Made by a program: the position numbers and the translations under genes | Notes under the pieces: model-generated | What the model saw: the letters and a program-made list of their open reading frames with translations, nothing else | What the model was told of the DNA's origin: nothing | The model's database searches: none | Assembly: GCA_045430275.1 (NCBI GenBank) | Contig: JAILXU010000014.1 | Location: 1-64,000, forward strand | DNA: 64,000 nucleotides | Source: Oceanobacter sp045430275 | Lineage (GTDB): Bacteria; Pseudomonadota; Gammaproteobacteria; Pseudomonadales; Oceanobacteraceae | Direction: 5' to 3' | Part shown: positions 26,537 to 35,030 of the stretch, piece by piece | Numbering within the stretch: position 1 is the first letter of the stretch | How the letters are laid out: every line of letters begins with the position of its first letter

Positions 26537-27805
26537 ATGAATATCAGTAATGCCTCTCGGGGCGTCGCCCAATCCGTTCGGCTGGCGGCTCCCGTGATGT
26601 GTGTTGGGCTGCTGTCCGCTTGTGTTGGCGATAGTGGTTCTTCGGATCGTGAGTTTGATGTGGCCGGTTTATTGGCCGATACCACGGATCAGGTGATCCT
26701 GCCGGGTTATCAGGCGTTGGCCCAGCAGGCTGAAGGTTTTGCAGCCACAGATGGGCCGCTGGCTCAATACTGCAACGCCATTGGTTCCGCCAATGAAGCC
26801 ACGGCCCGCGTGGCGGCCCAGCAGAACTGGCGTGATCTGATGGATCAATGGCAGCGGCTGGAAATCCATCGCCTGGGGCCGATCAGCAACAATGACGACA
26901 CCCTGGGTAAGCGCATTTCGTCGTTTGGCTCGTCTTCGCTCAGTGATTGCGGTGTCGATCAGGCGATAGTGCTGTCGCGTCAGGATGGCTTCGATATCAC
27001 CACCCGTTCCAACAACCAGCGCGGTCTGGAAGCGGTGGAGTACACGCTGTTCAAAACCGATCTGGCTCACACCTGCCCCAATCAGGTAACGATTCTGTCG
27101 GACTGGAACACCCGCACCGAGCAGCAGCGTCAGGAGTGGCGTTGTGACTACGCCCAGGTGGCGGCCAATGACATCCGTGATGCGGCTCAGGCCATTTACA
27201 CCAACTGGTCGATTGATGGCGGCAACTATCGTTCGGAATTCCTCAATCCGGCCACCGCTGGCAGCAAGCTTGAATTGTTGTCGGATGCGGTTTTCTATCT
27301 GGAAATCGCGGTCAAGGATCTGAAGCTGGGCTTGCCGCTGGGTATTAGCAGTGCCTGCAGTGAATTGTCTTGCCCGGCGCAAATTGAATCGCCGTTCAGC
27401 GAGCACTCGCTGGCCAATATTCGTAATAATCTGGTCGGTTTTAACCAGTTGATCGAGCACGATGGTCAGTCGCTGGGGGATCTGATTCGTCACGCCGGTG
27501 TACCGGATCTGGCGACTCGTCTGACCGATAATGCCACGGCTGCGATCAATCTGATCGACAGCATGGACAGCAGCTTGTTGGCTCAGGCCAATGCAATTGA
27601 TTCTGCCGATGCCGAAAGCCAGTGCACCAATGCCTTCAACAATCCAGATACCAGCGGGCCAGACACCAGCGTAAACGCCACCGACGACTTTGCCGCTTGC
27701 CGTTTGTACGGCTTCGTCAAGCGTATTACTGATGACCTGAAAGTGGGTTTTGTCGCGGCTGTGGACGTTGATCTGCCGGATCGCGCCCAATCGGATAATG
27801 ACTGA
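26537..27805 (+). CDS. Imelysin-family lipoprotein
   Basis: A 422-residue exported protein with lipobox-like LLSAC near residue 28. ILPGYQALAQQAEGF and WQRLEIHRLGPISNN are typical of imelysin/IrpA/EfeO-like proteins, whose hallmark is a helical fold with a GxHxxE-like site; here the equivalent region reads EIHRLG. Bacterial imelysins are linked to iron uptake and bind metal or a metal chelate in the periplasm. ATG 26537 has GGAG upstream and starts the signal peptide. The next receptor gene begins 10 bases after its stop. Confidence 0.8.
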   Translation: MNISNASRGVAQSVRLAAPVMCVGLLSACVGDSGSSDREFDVAGLLADTTDQVILPGYQALAQQAEGFAATDGPLAQYCNAIGSANEATARVAAQQNWRDLMDQWQRLEIHRLGPISNNDDTLGKRISSFGSSSLSDCGVDQAIVLSRQDGFDITTRSNNQRGLEAVEYTLFKTDLAHTCPNQVTILSDWNTRTEQQRQEWRCDYAQVAANDIRDAAQAIYTNWSIDGGNYRSEFLNPATAGSKLELLSDAVFYLEIAVKDLKLGLPLGISSACSELSCPAQIESPFSEHSLANIRNNLVGFNQLIEHDGQSLGDLIRHAGVPDLATRLTDNATAAINLIDSMDSSLLAQANAIDSADAESQCTNAFNNPDTSGPDTSVNATDDFAACRLYGFVKRITDDLKVGFVAAVDVDLPDRAQSDND

Positions 27806-27815
27806 GGAGATGGCC

Positions 27816-29996
27816 ATGAAAACGAATACATTGCGTCAGGCTCTGCTGCTAGCAGCAGGCGTTGCTGTGACGGCCAATGGCTGGGCACACGGTGACGATC
27901 ACGGGCTGGTCGAAGAAATTCTGGTGACGGGCGGTGTCGAAAACATCCGCACGCTGGGTGGCTCGGCCCAGATGCTGGGCAAATACGAGCTGGAGCAGCT
28001 GGATTCCACAGATTTGAACCAGATTATTGGTCAGCTACCCGGTGTGTATCTGCGTCAGGAAGACGGCTTTGGCTTGCGCCCGAACATCGGTTTGCGAGGC
28101 GCAACCTCGGAACGTAGCCAGAAAGTCACCCTGATGGAAGACGGCGTTCTAATTGCTCCGGCACCTTATACCGCCCCGGCGGCGTATTATCTTCCGAACA
28201 TCAATCGCATGAGCGCGGTGGAAGTGGTGAAAGGGCCGTCAGCCGTACGCCATGGCCCGCACACGGTCGGCGGTGCGATTAACTTTGCGACGCGCCCGGT
28301 CAGCTGGGAGCCGGAAACACTGGCCGATATCAGCCTGGGTTCCTGGGACTACCGCAAGTACCGCCTGCTGCACGAAGGCCACACCGAGTCCGTCGGCTAC
28401 TGGATTGATGCCTTGCATTACAGCAGCACCGGCTTCAAGGATCTGGATGGCGGCGGTGATACCGGCTTTGTCCGTAACGACCTTAACGCCAAGGTGCAGT
28501 GGCGTCTGGAAGGCGAATACGATCAACTGCTGACGTTGAAACTGGGCTTTGCCGACGAAGACTCTGATGAAACCTATCTGGGTCTGATGCAGGAAGACTT
28601 CAGCGATGATCCTTATCGTCGTTATGCCGCCAGCCAGAATGACCAATTTGAGTCCGAGCATCGCCAGATTCATCTGGAGCACAGCATCGAGCTGAGCGAT
28701 GAGACGTCGCTGAATACCAAGCTCTACTGGAACGAGTTTGATCGTGCCTGGAACAAGTTCGACGGTTTTCAGGCCGGATTGTCGGCGTCCGATGTGCTCG
28801 CTAACCCGGAGCGCTTTTCGCGTGAGTACGGCATTCTGACCGGTCAACGTGATTCGGTCACTGGTGAAGCCCGCGATACGCTGGATCTGACCAATAACGA
28901 CCGTCAGTACGGTTCATACGGTATCCAGACGGCGTACAGCGGCTGGTTGCAAGTCGGCGAAGTCGAGCATCAGTGGCTGGTTGGTCTGCGTTATCACCAT
29001 GACTGGGTGGAGCGTAATCACCGTGAAGCCGGTTATCTGATGCAAAACGGCAAACTGGTGAATGACGGCATCGCCTATGGCAGCAAGGCCATCAACGAAG
29101 CCAGCACCGATGCCGTCGCCGTGTTTGTTGAGGATGCAATGCAGTGGCAAGACTGGACAGTGACGGTGGGTGCCCGCTACGAAAGCATTGAGGGTGAATT
29201 CAAGAACCTCAAGGACGGCGGCGAATCCAGTAGCAAGTCCCAATCGATCCTGATTCCAGGTATGGGTGTTTACTGGCAGATGACCGATGAAATCGGCTTG
29301 CTGGCCGGTGTCAACAAAGGCTTCTCGCCAGCGGCACCGTCGGCGGGCAGCGATGTTGACCCGGAAGAAAGTCTGAATGTGGAATACGGTGTGCGCTATC
29401 AGGATGAGATCCTGTACGCCGATGCAATTGGCTTCTACAGCGATTATGACAATCTGCTGGGTCGCTGTCGGGTCAGTGATCCGGGCTGTACAGCGGGTGA
29501 GGAGTTCAATGGCGGTAGTGTGAAAGTGGCCGGTCTGGAAGTCAGCGGTAATCTGGAAATGGATATTACCAGTGCCATCACCCTGCCGGTGAACCTGTCG
29601 TATACCTACACCGAGTCGGCTTTTCAGGGTGACTTCAACTCCTCGTTTTCCCAGTGGGGAAATGTTCAGAAAGGGTATGAGCTGCCGTATCTGCCCAAGC
29701 ACATCGCCTACATCAGCGCCGGGCTGAAAAGCTGGGAATGGGACGCGCAGCTCGCGGCCAATTACCAGAGCGCGATGCGTGATGTTGCCGGTAGCGGTTC
29801 TGTAGAGTCTGGTGTTCACACCGACGCCTACACCACGCTGGACGCGTCTGCCGGTTGGGAAGTCGATGATGCCTTGCGTCTGCAACTGAATGTCGACAAC
29901 CTCACCGATCGTAAAGCGGTAGTGTCCCGCCGTCCGTTTGGCGCGCGCCCGAACAAGCCTCGTACCGTGCGTCTGCGTGCGGTGTATCGCTTCTGA
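27816..29996 (+). CDS. TonB-dependent receptor, FecA-like
   Basis: A 726-residue outer membrane receptor. The signal peptide LLLAAGVAVTANGWA is followed by a short His/Asp-rich segment (HGDDHG) and a TonB box region (EEILVTGG). The plug has GLRPNIGLRGATSERSQK and VVKGPSAVRHGPHTVGGAIN, the pattern of the ferric-citrate receptor FecA group. The barrel ends with VRLRAVYRF. ATG 27816 was preferred over 27810 because the GAGGA ribosome site is 8 bases away. The ligand is probably an iron chelate, but the exact one is unknown. No fecI/fecR pair is present. Confidence 0.87.
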   Translation: MKTNTLRQALLLAAGVAVTANGWAHGDDHGLVEEILVTGGVENIRTLGGSAQMLGKYELEQLDSTDLNQIIGQLPGVYLRQEDGFGLRPNIGLRGATSERSQKVTLMEDGVLIAPAPYTAPAAYYLPNINRMSAVEVVKGPSAVRHGPHTVGGAINFATRPVSWEPETLADISLGSWDYRKYRLLHEGHTESVGYWIDALHYSSTGFKDLDGGGDTGFVRNDLNAKVQWRLEGEYDQLLTLKLGFADEDSDETYLGLMQEDFSDDPYRRYAASQNDQFESEHRQIHLEHSIELSDETSLNTKLYWNEFDRAWNKFDGFQAGLSASDVLANPERFSREYGILTGQRDSVTGEARDTLDLTNNDRQYGSYGIQTAYSGWLQVGEVEHQWLVGLRYHHDWVERNHREAGYLMQNGKLVNDGIAYGSKAINEASTDAVAVFVEDAMQWQDWTVTVGARYESIEGEFKNLKDGGESSSKSQSILIPGMGVYWQMTDEIGLLAGVNKGFSPAAPSAGSDVDPEESLNVEYGVRYQDEILYADAIGFYSDYDNLLGRCRVSDPGCTAGEEFNGGSVKVAGLEVSGNLEMDITSAITLPVNLSYTYTESAFQGDFNSSFSQWGNVQKGYELPYLPKHIAYISAGLKSWEWDAQLAANYQSAMRDVAGSGSVESGVHTDAYTTLDASAGWEVDDALRLQLNVDNLTDRKAVVSRRPFGARPNKPRTVRLRAVYRF

Positions 29997-30016
29997 TCGC
30001 ATGAAAAGAGCTGACC

Positions 30017-30895
30017 GTGATTGAGAGCCTGATCGACCTGAATGCTGTCTGGAATGCGCTGCTGGCTCCGGCGCATTATGTGCTGGAGCCAGGGCGGCGG
30101 CTGTTCTGGGTGTTTCTGCTGTCGGCGCTGATGCTGGCGTCGCTGGTGGTGACCTGGCAGCAACGCAGGTTCGATCTCAAAGGTCAGCTCAAGGCGCTGT
30201 GTAACCGGCATTACTGGTGGCAGCGCTCCACCGCTGAAGACGTTGGTTGGCTAACGGCCAACAGTCTGATTCGGGGGCTGCTGCTGGTGCCGTTGCTGGG
30301 CAGTCATCTGGCGGCGACCATTGTGGTCGGCTCAGCCTTGCAAACTACGCTCGGTGATGCGCCGGATCTGAACTGGAGCCTGTTCTGGATCGGTGCCGGT
30401 TACACGCTGGTGTTTTTTATTGCCGAAGACTTCAGCCGTTTTGCCCTGCATCGCTGGATGCATGTGTCTCCCTTCCTGTGGCGGTTTCATACCGTCCATC
30501 ACAGCGCCACCAATCTAACACCTGTTACTGTGCATCGGGTGCATCCGGTTGAAATGTCTCTCTACTACCTGCGCGGGCTGATGGTGTTTGGGTTGGTCAG
30601 TGGCGTATTTCTGTATCTGTTTGGCGGCCAATTGCATGGCTGGGAAATTCTTGGTGTGGATTGCCTTGGATTTCTGTTTAACGCGCTGGGTGCGAACCTG
30701 CGCCACACTCCCGTCTGGCTGACATTTGGCCGTTTTGAACGCTGGTTTATCAGCCCGGCGCAACACCAGATTCACCACAGTGCTGCGGTGGAACATTACG
30801 ATAAAAACTTTGGCACCTGTCTGGCGATATGGGATCGGCTTGGAAATTCCTGGTTACCTGCAAAAGGCCAAAGTGTGCGCGAGTATGGGTTATGA
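30017..30895 (+). CDS. Sterol desaturase/fatty acid hydroxylase family membrane protein
   Basis: A 292-residue membrane protein with about 4-5 helices and the di-iron histidine motifs HRWMH, HTVHHS and HQIHHSAAVEH expected for the FA_hydroxylase family. These enzymes hydroxylate or desaturate lipids with a non-heme di-iron centre. It starts from a GTG at 30017, 20 bases after the receptor gene, so it is probably the last gene of the iron cluster. A di-iron enzyme in an iron operon is notable. The substrate is unknown. Confidence 0.85.
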   Translation: MIESLIDLNAVWNALLAPAHYVLEPGRRLFWVFLLSALMLASLVVTWQQRRFDLKGQLKALCNRHYWWQRSTAEDVGWLTANSLIRGLLLVPLLGSHLAATIVVGSALQTTLGDAPDLNWSLFWIGAGYTLVFFIAEDFSRFALHRWMHVSPFLWRFHTVHHSATNLTPVTVHRVHPVEMSLYYLRGLMVFGLVSGVFLYLFGGQLHGWEILGVDCLGFLFNALGANLRHTPVWLTFGRFERWFISPAQHQIHHSAAVEHYDKNFGTCLAIWDRLGNSWLPAKGQSVREYGL

Positions 30896-30896
30896 G

Positions 30897-31060
30897 TTAT
30901 ACCGTTATAAATTAAAGCTGACAAGGTAACGAAATACAGAAGAACTGACTCAACATCGCGGCAGACTCCAGGCTATGAAAGGAAAAGGAAGGAAAGCAAA
31001 GAGAAAAACAGGGAAGTTCCAATCATAATCCAGTTAAATATAACGGTATAATTAAAGCTA
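30897..31060. repeat. Paired operator-like repeats upstream of the 157-residue gene
   Basis: TTATACCGTTATAA (30897-30910) is followed by ATTAAAGCT. ATATAACGGTATAA (31038-31051) is followed by TTAAAGCT. The two are copies in direct orientation and the cores are also near reverse complements, so each is close to a palindrome. The interval has no gene. Confidence 0.5.
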
Positions 31061-31089
31061 TTATCCAGAAAACAAACAGCAGAACGATC

Positions 31090-31563
31090 ATGATTCCAAA
31101 CAACACACTTGCCGACCAACCCAAAGTTCGATGCTATGGCTATCAGGCCGCACTCACGGTCGAAGGAACCCGACTGACGTCACAGCATAACCCGCATGGC
31201 ATCGCCACGGTTAATCTGGACGTCGCTCCCAAACAGGGCAATCAAGTCGATTGGTCACGCAAAATCACCTTGCAACTCAGTGATACGGAATTGCCTGTGC
31301 TGGCGGCCGTCTGCCTTGGCTATTTGCCCTCCGCCCAATTCAAACGACCAACCAAAGGCATCTACATCGAACGCCAGGACAACAAACTGTTTGTGTCAGC
31401 ATCCCAGGGAGCTGGAAACCAGTTTGCCCTGCCGATTCCTATTGGTCAGACGTTTCAGATCGGCTGCCTGCTGCTGGCACAACTCAAACAACAGGTAGCA
31501 CTGGAAGATTCAGACTTGCTGATTGCTGCCCTGAGAGGAGCAGCGGCTTTGTATAAGCCATGA
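31090..31563 (+). CDS. Protein of unknown function
   Basis: A 157-residue soluble protein with no signal peptide. It appears to be beta-rich (residues 12-95, including ATVNLDVAPK and DWSRKITLQLSD) followed by a helical C-terminus with ALRGAAALYKP. LPSAQFKRPTKGIYIERQDN is basic. I do not recognise the family. The gene stands between the iron cluster and hipBA, with a weak ribosome site and an unusual pair of operator-like repeats before it. It could be a DNA- or RNA-binding protein, but nothing proves that. Confidence 0.6.
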   Translation: MIPNNTLADQPKVRCYGYQAALTVEGTRLTSQHNPHGIATVNLDVAPKQGNQVDWSRKITLQLSDTELPVLAAVCLGYLPSAQFKRPTKGIYIERQDNKLFVSASQGAGNQFALPIPIGQTFQIGCLLLAQLKQQVALEDSDLLIAALRGAAALYKP

Positions 31564-31630
31564 ATTTTAATGGCCCTCATCGGCACACCAACATACGCGC
31601 CTTGGTTAATCAAGAGTTACTGATTGCCAA

Positions 31631-31676
31631 TATCCTCTACAAGGGATAGGCTCATCATTATCCCCTATAGAGGATA
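31631..31676 (+). promoter_or_regulatory. Two HipB-type operators
   Basis: TATCC-N8-GGATA occurs at 31631-31648 and again at 31659-31676, both perfect matches to the E. coli HipB operator consensus. The centres are 28 bases apart, and the second ends 6 bases before the hipB ATG, covering the ribosome site region. Confidence 0.88.
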
Positions 31677-31682
31677 TAAGAG

Positions 31683-31946
31683 ATGACAATCACTTCCCCT
31701 GAGGCATTGGCAAATGCGCTCCGCCAAGCCCGAAAACAACGAAATCTGACTCAGGCAGAGCTCGGTGAACTGGCAGGCACCAAACAATCCACGGTTTCTA
31801 CACTTGAGAACACACCAGAGAGTTCAAAAATAGATACCTTGTTCAAACTGTTATCCGGACTTGGATTGGAAATCTGTATCGAGCCCAGAAGTCGTACAGA
31901 TTCCGGGAACGATAAGTCTGACAAAGTCTGGGATCAGGAATGGTAA
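31683..31946 (+). CDS. hipB: HipB-like antitoxin/repressor
   Basis: An 87-residue XRE-family protein. The helix-turn-helix is NLTQAELGELAGTKQSTVST, followed by TLFKLLSGLGLEICIE as in HipB. It should bind the two TATCC-N8-GGATA operators just upstream and neutralise HipA. The C-terminus (KSDKVWDQEW) resembles the flexible HipB tail ending in tryptophan. The hipA start overlaps its stop codon. Confidence 0.92.
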   Translation: MTITSPEALANALRQARKQRNLTQAELGELAGTKQSTVSTLENTPESSKIDTLFKLLSGLGLEICIEPRSRTDSGNDKSDKVWDQEW

Positions 31947-33256
31947 TGTCAGTGCTTATTGTCGCTATGAATGGCATTGAAGTTGGGCACCTCTCCCTTC
32001 AAAAATCCGGAGCCATGTCTTTTCAATATCAGCAGGGTTGGCTTGATCGACCGGGTGCACGGGCAATATCGCTGTCGTTGCCGTTAAGAAAAGAAGCGTT
32101 TGAAGGTGAGCAGGTTTTCAACTTCTTTGACAATCTTCTGCCAGACTCTGACGCGATTCGGGCCAGAATGCAGGCAAGGTTTTCCATATCTTCCCGCCAC
32201 CCTTTCAATCTGTTGTCGGCTGTTGGTCGAGATTGCATTGGCGCCATTCAACTCTACGCCGAAGACGAATTACAGGGTAACGTCCATCAGGTTACCTCGG
32301 AAGCCTTAACAGAATCGGACATCGCGATGCTCCTGAGGGGATATCAGGATGCTCCGTTGGGGATGGAAGAAGGTACCGATTTCAGAATTTCGTTGGCGGG
32401 TGCTCAAGAGAAAACGGCTTTGCTTTGGCATGAAGATAAGTGGCAGCGCCCCAGTGGCTGTACGCCAACCAGTCATATATTCAAACTGCCCATTGGCTTT
32501 TTGGAACCGCGTAACATCGATCTTCGACAAAGCAATCATAACGAATGGCTTTGTCTTCAGATCCTAAAGGCATTTGGAATACAGGTCGCCGCTGCCGAGC
32601 TGGCAAACTTCGAAGACCAGAATGCTTTGGTAGTCGAACGCTTTGACCGTCGCTGGTCCAGAGACGGCAGCTGGCTAATGCGCCTGCCTCAAGAGGATTT
32701 TTGCCAAGCCCTGGGTATTTCACCGGCACTGAAATACGAAAATGATGGTGGGCCGGGCATCGCTGCAGGAATGCAGCTGTTGCGAGGGGCGCAATCTGCC
32801 AACCAGGATCGGGAAGTATTTTTTAAAACTCAGATATTGTTCTGGATGCTCGCAGCCATTGATGGCCACGCCAAGAACTTCAGCGTGTTTATTGACCCAG
32901 GGTCCTCCTATCGACTGACACCAATCTACGATGTGATCTCTGCTTATCCATTGATGGCGGCGAATTCCTTGCCTGCTTCAAAAGCCAAAATGGCAATGTC
33001 AGTGAAGGGCAAAAATCGTCATTACCATTGGCAACGAATTGAACCGCGTCATTTTATCAATACAGCCAAATCGCTCCGCTTTTCTGAAAGCATCGCCCGT
33101 GAGCAACTGCACATGGCCGCATTAACGACCGCTGAAGTCATTGAGAAGGTAGAGAACGCACTACCCAGAGGCTTTCCTGAAGCCATTGCTACGGCGATTT
33201 TTACAGGTCTGCAAGGACGGGCAAATGTGATTCTGGATCAGATGGGGGCTGCTTAA
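31946..33256 (+). CDS. hipA: HipA-type serine/threonine kinase toxin
   Basis: A 436-residue protein. It has the N-terminal HipA domain (QQGWLDRPGARAISLSLPL and FFDNLLPDS), the nucleotide-binding FRISLAGAQEKTALL, HIFKLPIG, the catalytic segment DGHAKNFSVF and YDVISAYP. E. coli HipA phosphorylates glutamyl-tRNA synthetase and causes growth arrest. The ATG at 31946 overlaps the hipB stop (TAATG) and has AGGA 6 bases upstream; ATG 31940 is also possible. All catalytic regions look intact. Confidence 0.92.
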   Translation: MSVLIVAMNGIEVGHLSLQKSGAMSFQYQQGWLDRPGARAISLSLPLRKEAFEGEQVFNFFDNLLPDSDAIRARMQARFSISSRHPFNLLSAVGRDCIGAIQLYAEDELQGNVHQVTSEALTESDIAMLLRGYQDAPLGMEEGTDFRISLAGAQEKTALLWHEDKWQRPSGCTPTSHIFKLPIGFLEPRNIDLRQSNHNEWLCLQILKAFGIQVAAAELANFEDQNALVVERFDRRWSRDGSWLMRLPQEDFCQALGISPALKYENDGGPGIAAGMQLLRGAQSANQDREVFFKTQILFWMLAAIDGHAKNFSVFIDPGSSYRLTPIYDVISAYPLMAANSLPASKAKMAMSVKGKNRHYHWQRIEPRHFINTAKSLRFSESIAREQLHMAALTTAEVIEKVENALPRGFPEAIATAIFTGLQGRANVILDQMGAA

Positions 33257-33286
33257 GTATTACTCGCGATTTCTGCAGGCTTGTTC

Positions 33287-33832
33287 TCATAGCTTCCCTG
33301 CAACCTCAAACTCCCCTTCCACAATCAACAACACCGGCACATCCTGATCGGTGCTGTTTTTCCAGTACCAGCCGTGAGTGCCATCAAACGCGGCATCAAA
33401 GCTGCCTTTCATGGTTTCTGCCGTGGCGATGGTATAACTGCGGAAGTAACCACTGGTGTCTCCAGCCGGTTCGCCGTGCATGTCCACATACAGACCGGTG
33501 CCATTGGTCATCCATTCATAGGTCACGCTGTCATGGCGTTTCATATTCAGTTTGTATTCCAGATCACCGTGGGCCGGAATCACCAGTTCAATCAGTTGAT
33601 TGCCCTGATCGGCTGAGGTCGCTGGTGCCGCTTGCTGTTCCTGAGCGGCGGCAATGGCTGCCGGGGAAAGAGAAGTCAGCCCCAGTGCCTTGCCCAGCCC
33701 GGTAGGATCGAGGTTGTACTCGGCAGGCAAGATGACCACTGTCAGTGTCACAAGCGCCAGTAACGTGGCAACAACGGTCGATTTGATCAACGTGGCCGCG
33801 CTGACGGTTGGAATGCTCGCTTGATGGTTCAT
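33287..33832 (-). CDS. Membrane-anchored protein associated with HupE
   Basis: A 181-residue protein with one N-terminal transmembrane segment (VVATLLALVTLTVVILP) and a soluble domain with LVIPAHGDLEYKLNMKR, VTYEWMTNGTGLYVDMHGEP and GWYWKNSTDQDVPVLL. Short anchor proteins of this look are found next to HupE/UreJ and CusA/CzcA genes. It is 9 bases downstream of hupE and probably co-transcribed. The function is not established; a periplasmic metal-transport accessory is a reasonable guess. Confidence 0.7.
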   Translation of the reverse strand: MNHQASIPTVSAATLIKSTVVATLLALVTLTVVILPAEYNLDPTGLGKALGLTSLSPAAIAAAQEQQAAPATSADQGNQLIELVIPAHGDLEYKLNMKRHDSVTYEWMTNGTGLYVDMHGEPAGDTSGYFRSYTIATAETMKGSFDAAFDGTHGWYWKNSTDQDVPVLLIVEGEFEVAGKL

Positions 33833-33841
33833 AAGTACCTC

Positions 33842-34561
33842 CTAATTCAGAATATAACCGGTGAGCTGAAAGCCGGTCAGCATCAGTCCTGCGGCCATTA
33901 GCAGTGTGTTGGTTGTGGTGGCGGCCTGTTGAAACGACGGATGTTTGCGCCAGGCATTGATCACAATCAGAATCAGCCCCAGCGCTGCAAATTGCCCCAG
34001 TTCAACACCGATATTGAAGGCCAACAGATTGGTCAGCAGCCCGTCTTCCGGGATATGAAACTCTTGCAATTTGGTCGCCAGACCAAAACCGTGAAACAGC
34101 CCAAAAATCAGCACCGCAATCCGGGTATCGGGCTGAAACCCCAGCCAGCGCCGGAATCCGCCCAGATTATCAAAGCCCTTGTAGAGCACCGACACGCCGA
34201 TAATGGCGTCGATCAGCCAGGCATTGAGCTGGATATTGGCCAATACTCCCGACAGCAGGGTCACGACGTGTCCTAGCGTAAAGAGGCTCACGTACAGCAG
34301 CACATCCCGGCTGCGATAAAGAAAGAAAATCACCCCGAGCAAAAACAGCAGATGATCGTAGCCAGTCACCATGTGTTTGGCCCCGATGTACATAAATGGA
34401 ATCGGCTGTGCGCCACTGTTCAGTTGCAGAAACGCACGGGTGCTGTCGTCCACACCGTGAGCCATCAGGGGCAGCGATGCCCCCGATAGCACAACGATCC
34501 AGACCCAGCGCGGCCAGTTCAGCACGCCCCTGCCGAACCCGGTTGGTCTTGAAAATGTCAC
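33842..34561 (-). CDS. HupE/UreJ-family membrane protein
   Basis: A 239-residue integral membrane protein with 6-7 helices. GYDHLLFLLGVIFFLY and LFGLFHGFGLATKL are the conserved His-bearing helices of the HupE/UreJ family, proposed to move nickel, cobalt or other divalent metals. It starts from a GTG overlapping the TGA of an RND pump gene remnant (GTGA), showing that it was once the gene following a CusA/CzcA-type pump. No hydrogenase or urease genes are nearby. Confidence 0.82.
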   Translation of the reverse strand: MTFSRPTGFGRGVLNWPRWVWIVVLSGASLPLMAHGVDDSTRAFLQLNSGAQPIPFMYIGAKHMVTGYDHLLFLLGVIFFLYRSRDVLLYVSLFTLGHVVTLLSGVLANIQLNAWLIDAIIGVSVLYKGFDNLGGFRRWLGFQPDTRIAVLIFGLFHGFGLATKLQEFHIPEDGLLTNLLAFNIGVELGQFAALGLILIVINAWRKHPSFQQAATTTNTLLMAAGLMLTGFQLTGYILN

Positions 34562-34725
34562 TCTGCGGTCTCCTTAACGGTGGATGAAGCGGGTCGATGC
34601 ACCAGCCGATACAGGGCCGGAATCACAAACAGAGTCAATAACGTGGAAGACACCACGCCGCCAATCACCACTGTGGCCAGAGGTCGTTGCACTTCCGACC
34701 CAATACCTGTGTTCGGGTCAGCCAA
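34558..34725 (-). pseudogene. 3' remnant of a CusA/CzcA-type RND efflux pump gene
   Basis: The reverse strand encodes NTGIGSEVQRPLATVVIGGV and then VSSTLLTLFVIPALYRLVH before a TGA at 34558. This is the C-terminal helix of heavy-metal RND pumps. An in-frame stop at 34726-34728 ends the similarity, so only about 55 of roughly 1000 codons remain. The break coincides with short repeats and the IS3 remnant. Confidence 0.85.
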
Positions 34726-34850
34726 TTACTGGGAGACCAAACACCCTTAACGGAACCCAGCCAGCACGTTAAACGGAACCCTATTAACGGAACCGTCCCT
34801 ATGGTTTAAATGGCCTTCCGTTAATGGGGGTTAGAGGTTGCTGTAGTGAT
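34726..34850. repeat. Short TAACGGAACC repeats in the rearranged junction
   Basis: CTTAACGGAACCC, TTAAACGGAACCC and TTAACGGAACCG, plus a reversed TTCCGTTAA, crowd 34746-34826 between the RND remnant and the IS3 remnant. They may be part of a vanished mobile element or REP-type sequence. Confidence 0.45.
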
Positions 34851-35027
34851 CAACTGGTTCTGGACACCGTTTTAAGTTTTTTTGCTGCTGCGTCAGGGCT
34901 GGTTTCCCGTTCTCTGACACGTTTTTCGAGTTCCTGAATACGCCGTTGCTTTTCCGTCATGGCTTTGGATGTTGGCGTTTTTCCACCTCGCTCATCACGA
35001 AGTTGGTCAACCCAGCGATGCAGTGCA
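34850..35027 (-). mobile_element. IS3-family OrfA remnant
   Basis: GESALHRWVDQLRDERGG followed by TEKQRRIQELEKRVRERE is the middle of an IS3-type transposase OrfA. The helix-turn-helix start and all of OrfB are absent. The fragment runs into the 3' end of the GlxA-type regulator gene in another frame. It marks an insertion followed by decay that probably also removed the RND pump gene. Confidence 0.7.
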
Positions 35028-35030
35028 GAC

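Noticed and set aside
26669..27817. A 382-codon ORF antisense to the imelysin gene
   Set aside because: No family features; the plus strand has a signal peptide, imelysin motifs and good coupling to neighbours.
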